This document shows, piece by piece, positions 58,299 through 64,000 of a stretch of 64,000 nt of DNA. A model generated the notes under the pieces. That model was not told where the DNA came from. It made no database searches and worked only from the letters and a program-made list of their open reading frames with translations. The translations under genes and the position numbers were made by a program. This DNA is from Tetragonia tetragonoides (taxonomy: Eukaryota > Streptophyta > Magnoliopsida > Caryophyllales > Aizoaceae), in assembly GCA_038025085.1 (NCBI GenBank), contig CM076153.1, forward strand, positions 2,480,001 to 2,544,000, written 5' to 3'. Numbering within the stretch: the stretch's first letter is position 1; the number at the start of each line of letters is the position of its first letter.

Positions 58299-59604
58299 GA
58301 AATAAAAAGATTTGCATTGGAAGGAGTTCAAGTCGGTTTACAACTTTGTTTCCTTTTTTTTTTTTTTATGTACTACAACTACTTTCCTAAACTGAATATG
58401 ATTCAGATTACCAAAAAATACCAAAAAAAAAGGTTGAGTATGATTTCTTGATAATATTTGATTTCGGATTGTTCCCATCATCAGTTTCTAGTAATTAAAA
58501 AAGGAAAGAAAAAAAGAAAAACCTGAAAGAGCTGAACTGAGGATATGTCATGTGTGTTATGTCAGAAACAGGTGAACTTAATTGATTTCATGGAATGTAC
58601 CAGTGCAGGAAAATATGGTTTCGTATAAGCTGGCGAATACCAGTGCAGGACATGTCAAGCCCGAATTCATAAGAGAAGCCTTAACATGAATGCAGGAATT
58701 TCATAAGCTATCCAAATTGCCAAAGTTGAACCTTATTGCTACTGGCCAGTTCTCTGCAGGGTTTCGAGTCACCATTTTTAATTTTTTTTTCTGGCAAGCT
58801 ATCCTCCACCCTTATCATCACCACCCTCAGCATGCCCATCATCATTACTTCTCATGACGTTAACTGAGCCATGAGGAGAGTGGAGAGCTCCATTCTAGAA
58901 AGCTAGTGTATGTGGAAATAGCCTCTAATACAGTCTGATTGGTCCAATTCGTAAGCCTTACTATGCAAAGGACTCGTCTGCATCTTCCTGAGTGCTTGCA
59001 CATTGAATAAAAAGGGCAAGCTCAAACCGAGAAATATGTTCACCAACAATTACATAACGCTTCTTAAGAGAAATAAGCTGTTTCGCTATAGATTTCTCAC
59101 ACATGTTATTATTCCAAGCAGAGGTACCGAGAATGATCTGACAGACTGACACTCAGCAACTGTAGAAACGACTAGAATACAGGATCTGTGTTATGACTTA
59201 TCAGCCCACAGAACGATGTTATGATTCCATGTTTTATTATCAATGCATGCAATTCCCAAGGATGAAGATAGGTGCTGCTTCTGTACACAGTACCCTACAG
59301 ATGCCACACTGGTTAGTGGTCACAAAATTGCTGGGGCAGACGTCAATTTTGTTGAACAAGAACCAGGATTGGCAAGCACCAGAAAGTGTTGCAAACATAT
59401 GAATTACATCAAATTACTGTGCAGAACATAGTATTTATAGAAAAATCACAAGTGACGTTCATTATACAAAGGAAAACAAGAACAGAAAGCTATCCATTGT
59501 AAGTTTGAAGCATTTGAAAACCATTACTGGTGTTTACATCAAAGAAAGAAACAAAAGAAATGTATAGAAAACAAACAGTTGACATTGAAGCCTTCTAATC
59601 ACTT
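58299..59604. other. Spacer between SKP1-B and F-box3
   Basis: The block 58660-58980 (cataagagaagccttaaca, gagccatgaggagag, ctatgcaaag) reappears in diverged form at 62560-62695 beside the SKP1-C relic. No gene recognised; frames on both strands are short. Confidence 0.5.
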
Positions 59605-60762
59605 TCAGAGACAGAGAGCCGTGTCAAATTTCCGCCCGGCATACTTCTTATCAGTTGCTAACACCAAGCTTTCCACATAAGTATCCATGAAATATCTATC
59701 AGACAAGATCCTCAGCACCTTTTTCTTTTTAGTCCCAAGGTGAAAAAAACTCAATGCTCTAACAGAATTAAGATAAAACTTGCCACTCTTTTCAACATAA
59801 ACAATCTTACTAATCACATCAGGCATTTTGAAACCCAAGTTACCGGAGTCCCATCTTCTCCAACGCTGACTCCTAGTCCTATCAAGTACACAGTCCTCCA
59901 ACACCCATATGCAGAAATCTTTACCAAGAACATCAAACAATGCCACTGATTCTCCAAGAATGAAATGTCTGCGCCTCATTCCATTAGTCGCCCTCGGCAA
60001 AATTATACACCTGAATGTCTCAGTATGGAAATCAGAAGAAACCAGTTGTTTTTGCTCGGAATCTTGATGTGAAATCCAATGAGCAGCTCCTTTTGAAAAG
60101 ACATGGCTCTTAGAAAGTGTTACCTTTCCCATTTGCGCGTAATCAATTACCTTAGTCCGCCATGAACCTATGCTCAGGTCATAAATTGCAGCAGCTTGCA
60201 GTTGTTTACAATCAAACACAACTATCTTATAATCATTACTCGAGGGATCGTGCCCTCAAAGAATCGTATTCCCTCTTAGACCAACAGGACAAGCGGGTAG
60301 TGTCTGGAATTTCCGGATGGATGGGTTCGCCAAACTTATTAGCCTAAAGAAATTATTATTTTCCCATTTTATTGCCACAGCAAGTAACATCAACCCATGT
60401 ACGTAATCCTCACAAAAAACAAATTGTGAACTTGGGAACTTGACCATTTCCTCAATTATACGAAATGTAAACATGTGACGAGTGGCTAGTGTGGTTTCTA
60501 TGTGATTCCTAGCATCAGTGTGATAACCAAGCGACAAAAATTGATGCTCTTCACGACGATTGTTGAGAAGATTATGATTCATATATATAAAATGACGGGA
60601 ATCGATGATAGAACGCCAAGATTTACAAACACACCTGTATCGGAGAAGGTTCTTCACTGGGAATAGAACGAGTATTTCCATCCACATTTCTGGCGATAAT
60701 TTGTTTTCTGGTATTTGCGCTTCCAATTCTTTTGGTTTCTTTCCCCTTTTCCTTTTCGCCAT
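59605..60762 (-). pseudogene. F-box3: F-box protein gene with one in-frame stop codon
   Basis: From ATG 60762 (MAKRKRGKKPKEL) the frame carries an F-box (NKLSPEMWMEILVLFP ... LLRYRCVCKSWRSIIDS) and NPSIRKFQTLP. It meets TGA at codon 169 (60256-60258), exactly where F-box2 has the F of ILFGFDSS. The same frame then continues without further damage to 59605 (NDYKIVVFDCKQ ... SIGSWRTKVIDY ... GAAHWI ... YVESLVLATD ... FDTALCL-stop). It is more diverged from F-box2 than F-box1 is. One stop in an otherwise whole frame means recent loss, readthrough or a base error. Confidence 0.85.
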
Positions 60763-61189
60763 GTTCAACACGACAGAGAAACAACAATGGCAATAATAAT
60801 TTCAAGAAAAGTGGTGTGTGTTCTGTTTTTGGCAAGAAACAGAGCAATGAGATGAACTTGTTTTCTTGGAGCTTTTTTTCTGTTAGAAATTTGGAAGAGA
60901 TGAGTCTTTAACTCTGAATTATGCAGTGGTAGTGTGGCATTTCGGTTACACCACGATTCGTTATTTAAAGGGTTGCCACGAGGGCATTTTCGTCTAAATA
61001 ACTAATTCTTGAATTTACCCCGGGGTTAGTTTTTAAAAATTGGCTTCCCACCCTATATTTTATCTAGGTATGATTTCAAATTTAATACCCCACCGTTTTT
61101 TACATGAGTGATTTCGAAAGAAGTAAAATTGTGATTAACAAAAAGTGTCAAAATTACAAGAAAAATACAAAATAGTTCCATGATAATGT
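60763..61189. other. Upstream region of F-box3
   Basis: AT-rich with no element or gene recognised. It runs into the third 314 bp repeat array. Confidence 0.4.
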
Positions 61190-62010
61190 TACTTTGTAAT
61201 TCCCCGAAACGAAGGTGGATATTTTCCTATCGCACTGCACGAAACATCCTTTGTTAACATAAGAGCCCCCCAATCCATTATCGAGTCGCTAATAGGCTTG
61301 TAAATGCGTTTTTACGGAACGCCAATGCAAGGGCCGGAACACCGAATAAATGGGTGATATTGAAGTTCGGGGATTTCGGATGACCCTCCTAGGGCACAGA
61401 GGGTTCTCTAGGGTCATGATAGACCCCCAGAGAAGTTTCAACAAAAATGACACCCGGGCCACCGGAAGCTGAAAACGAAGGTTATAATCCACATTTTTTG
61501 GGCTTTCGGGAGGCCCCGAAATGAAGGTGGATATTTTCACATCGCATCGCACGAGACATCCTTAGGTAACATAAGAGCCCCCCTAATCTATTATCGAGTC
61601 GCTAATAGGCTTGTAAGAGCCCCCCGAAATGAAGGTGAATATTTTCGCACCACATCGCACGGAACACTGTTAGAGGACATAGGAGGCCCTTGGGGTTTCT
61701 TATCCGGTCCCTGATAGGCTTCGAAAGGCGATTTAAGGGACACTGGTGTAAGAGTCGGAACAACAAAGGTATGGGTGATATCGAAATCTAGGGATCCGAA
61801 TGATCCTTCCGAGGCACCAAGGGTCCTCTAGGGTCATGATAAACCTCCGGACAATTTTGGGAAAATTGACACCCAAGCCCCAGAACTCGAAAACGAAGGC
61901 TATATAATCCACGTTTTTTGAGCGTTCGGAAGACCCCGCAATGAAGATGGATATTTTCGCACCACATCGCACGGGACATCCCTGGAAGACAAGGGAGGCC
62001 ATCGAGATAG
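61190..62010 (-). repeat. Third, rearranged array of the ~314 bp repeat
   Basis: Inverted relative to the first array. Units are disordered: tataatccac words lie about 421 bp apart (61482, 61903), and the piece gcctaataggcttgtaag/catcgcacg...cataagagccccc is duplicated within. The array ends at catcgagataggttaac, the same terminus as the array at 14.09 kb. Confidence 0.88.
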
Positions 62011-62690
62011 GTTAACGGGTCCTTGCTTTTTCTTAGCTCGCAATATTTATTGTAATTATGATAAATTGTTAATATGTAATTAATTGGGTGACATGGCAAT
62101 TACGTGACATGTCAAATAATTTAGGTGGCTTCTTATATGTGGCAGCTAGATATTAGTTTAATGCCTTTTAAACTAATTATATAAATTATATAGATTTGGT
62201 TCAGAATCATAATTCTACCCAATCAAACATTAAACACCAACACTACAAGAGCAATGGAAGAATGTCTTAAAACAAGTCTTTCAAGGTTTTTTTTAAGTAC
62301 ATTACCCAAAATTTTCAACCCTTTTTCTCCTGGCTAATCCAACGGACCTTGAAGTTAATGGTCAAGAAAACTTCATGTTGCCCAAAGGAGCGAGCCCTAA
62401 ACTTGGAACATATTCTTCAACCCCTTAAATTTATAACAGCCTGAGAAGCATCACAACAGCACACTCTTGATTCTTGAAACTGATCATGAAGAAACACATA
62501 TGCTGATTGCTGATCAGTACACTTTTTCTTGTTTCGCCTTGATTAGCCAAAAGCCTAAGTTCATAAGAGAAGCCTTAACAACTAACAAGGCCTTAACAGA
62601 GCCATGAGCAGAGCTTCAATCTAGAGCTAATGTGGAAATAACCCTCTTAATACAATCTATTTGGTCTGATTCGAAAGCTTGACTATGCAA
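62011..62690. other. Spacer with a diverged copy of the 58.66-58.98 kb block
   Basis: The segment 62560-62695 repeats the words aagttcataagagaagcctt, gagccatgagcagag and gactatgcaaag found downstream of SKP1-B. No gene otherwise. Confidence 0.5.
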
Positions 62691-62694
62691 AGAA

Positions 62695-62977
62695 ATAAGT
62701 AGGCTTTTTATGTCGAGATATAGTTGCCAATATGAGATAATAGATGGTATCCATGTCCACTTCTTTAATAAACTCCGCATCGAAGGCCTTAATGATGATG
62801 ATGATCCCTCCTTGGAGATGGCCTTTTCGACGTGTTTGTTGCAATACTACTCGATGGCCTTCGACAGGATTTGTCCGGTGCATTGGGCCGGGGAGAGGGC
62901 GCCGGGATGACATTGTCAACACAGTCGTCTCATTCGATCATGTGTTTTTATGGTCTGTGACTGTAATGCCACAGTTC
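62695..62977 (-). pseudogene. SKP1-C: decayed SKP1-like relic
   Basis: On the minus strand the DNA starts with actgtggcattacagtcaca, a perfect match to the SKP1-A/B codons for TVALQSQ. It runs through ...catgatcgaa...gacgactgtg...gtcatccc and cgagta(g)tattgcaacaaacac to AFDAEFIKEVDMDTIYYLI and cgacataaaaagcct. Several indels shift the frame and the N- and C-terminal ends are missing. It is a third SKP1 copy in the cluster, now dead. Confidence 0.85.
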
Positions 62978-63478
62978 AGTTATGTCCATTGTTGAATGGT
63001 GACGAGCAAAAAAATGTCCATTGTTGAATGGTAAAGTACTGTATGTTATAATTAATCAATTCTTCAGAAAATTAAAGATACAGTTGTTTTGTAATCCCTT
63101 AATTTATTGACATACACATACACCATGATTGAGCCTTTCTTAATAACAATATGAAAAGAGTAATTTCTGATCTTGCTCCAAAGATAATAACCAACCCAAA
63201 TAAATTGGGAGAATTTGCTGTATACCCAACAGAAAAAGATCCTGTCTTTTGCATCTAGTACAGTCAATTGATATTACTACTTGCATCTAGTACAGTAAAA
63301 TTCTATTTTAACTAAAATTTATCGCAATTAACAATTTCAAAGTGCCCAACATATTGGCTCATTGTTAATTCATTGACAATGCAGTTTAAATTGAAATTGG
63401 CAGGAAAAATCATATTACTATTAAACGTCAAAAACTCAAACTTTATAGTTACCCTTAATAAGAACAACACAAGAAACA
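62978..63478. other. AT-rich spacer
   Basis: Contains a direct duplication of atgtccattgttgaatggt (62984 and 63014) and of ttgcatctagtacagt (about 63249 and 63281). No gene. Confidence 0.45.
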
Positions 63479-64000
63479 TGTTGGGAATTATATGTGGCCC
63501 TTATTCTCCTACTGCCATACATTTTCAAAGTTTGCAAATCAGTAGTGTGAACAAGCTTACTACTTACTAGCAGTAGCATATGCAGCAAAGTCTTCAGCCA
63601 CAATATCTACAGCACCTATGCTAGGATGGCATAGGACGGTGAAAATATTTAGCTCTACAAAGCTGAATATTTTGCCCATCAATATTGAATTCTTTGGCTC
63701 AACATTTAATGCCTTGTCCCCTGCCAATCTCTATAAAAGGGGAGGCTTTGCAAAGGCATTTGCATCCCGGCAAATACACAAACACAAGTATTAGCCAAGA
63801 CACAATTTGCTCACTTCCTTGGAGATTTTATTTCTTTACTTTGTGAGTTAAACACAAAGTTATATTCTCCTTGTGCTAATCAGTTAATTAGCCTCTTGAG
63901 ATATTATCTGTAATTATCTCCGTTATAGTGAAATTATTTGCTCGTCGCCATCCGTGGACGTAGGTCACTTTGACCAAACCACGTTAAATCCTTGTGTCTC
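63479..64000 (+). mobile_element. Copia-like LTR, cut by the window end
   Basis: Starts tgttgggaattatatgtggc, has a TATA box at 63731-63740 (ctataaaagg) followed by a short leader. It ends in the window with cgtggacgtaggtcac and accacgttaaatccttgtgt, words typical of the distal part of copia-type LTRs. The rest of the element, if present, lies beyond the window. Confidence 0.75.
63731..63740 (+). promoter_or_regulatory. TATA box of the copia-like LTR
   Basis: ctataaaagg about 250 bases into the LTR, the usual U3 position; the promoter reads toward the window end. Confidence 0.7.

Noticed and set aside
47883..62977. Reading the cluster as a self-incompatibility S-locus
   Set aside because: F-box proteins with associated domains and SKP1 (SSK1-type) proteins do function there, but no S-RNase gene is visible, the SKP1 copies look like ordinary ASK1-type proteins, and two of three F-box genes are broken.
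1..64000. CRISPR arrays, operons, or bacterial-type regulatory sites
   Set aside because: The window is plant nuclear DNA; no short regularly spaced direct repeats or bacterial signals were seen.

Overview
The window is nuclear DNA of a flowering plant, almost certainly a eudicot. The genes are split by many AT-rich introns, their products match plant families (NAC factor, SKP1, F-box, solanesyl diphosphate synthase, LpxK), and SINEs, MITEs, LTRs and a Helitron-like element fill the gaps. A member of the Caryophyllales would fit the feel of several proteins, but the sequence alone does not prove this.

Layout. 0.2-2.5 kb: tandem array of a GC-rich ~314 bp repeat. 4.3-8.0 kb (-): LpxK-type lipid A kinase, 8 exons. 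9.4-12.6 kb (-): VPS26C, 11 exons, one with a GC donor. 13.0-14.1 kb: second array of the 314 bp repeat, inverted. 14.7-15.3 kb: poly(A) retroposon with an 18 bp target duplication. 16.0-17.6 kb (+): single-exon ERT2-like protein. 20.9-30.1 kb (-): mitochondrial-type solanesyl diphosphate synthase, 12 exons, with a SINE pair, MITEs and a broken GET3-like ATPase exon in its introns. 32.9-38.2 kb (+): bromodomain subunit of a SWI/SNF complex, 9 exons. 39.7-40.8 kb (-): triple ubiquitin-like protein. 42.3-43.1 kb (+): acidic four-helix membrane protein of unknown function. 43.5-44.2 kb: second poly(A) retroposon. 45.1-47.0 kb (+): NAC-domain gene with a frameshifted tail.

47.9-63.0 kb is the most unusual part: SKP1-like and F-box genes alternate on one strand (SKP1-A, F-box1 pseudogene, F-box2, SKP1-B, F-box3 pseudogene, SKP1-C relic). 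SKP1 and F-box proteins are direct partners in SCF ubiquitin ligases, so both halves of one machine lie in one expanding and decaying cluster. Only SKP1-A, SKP1-B and F-box2 have open frames. The cluster is interrupted by an 820 bp solo LTR, an RNase H-like LINE relic, a MITE with pentamer repeats, a probable Helitron and a third array of the 314 bp repeat. The window ends inside a copia-like LTR.

Exon borders were set by eye from reading-frame continuity, GT-AG signals and remembered family conservation. No alignment or transcript was available.
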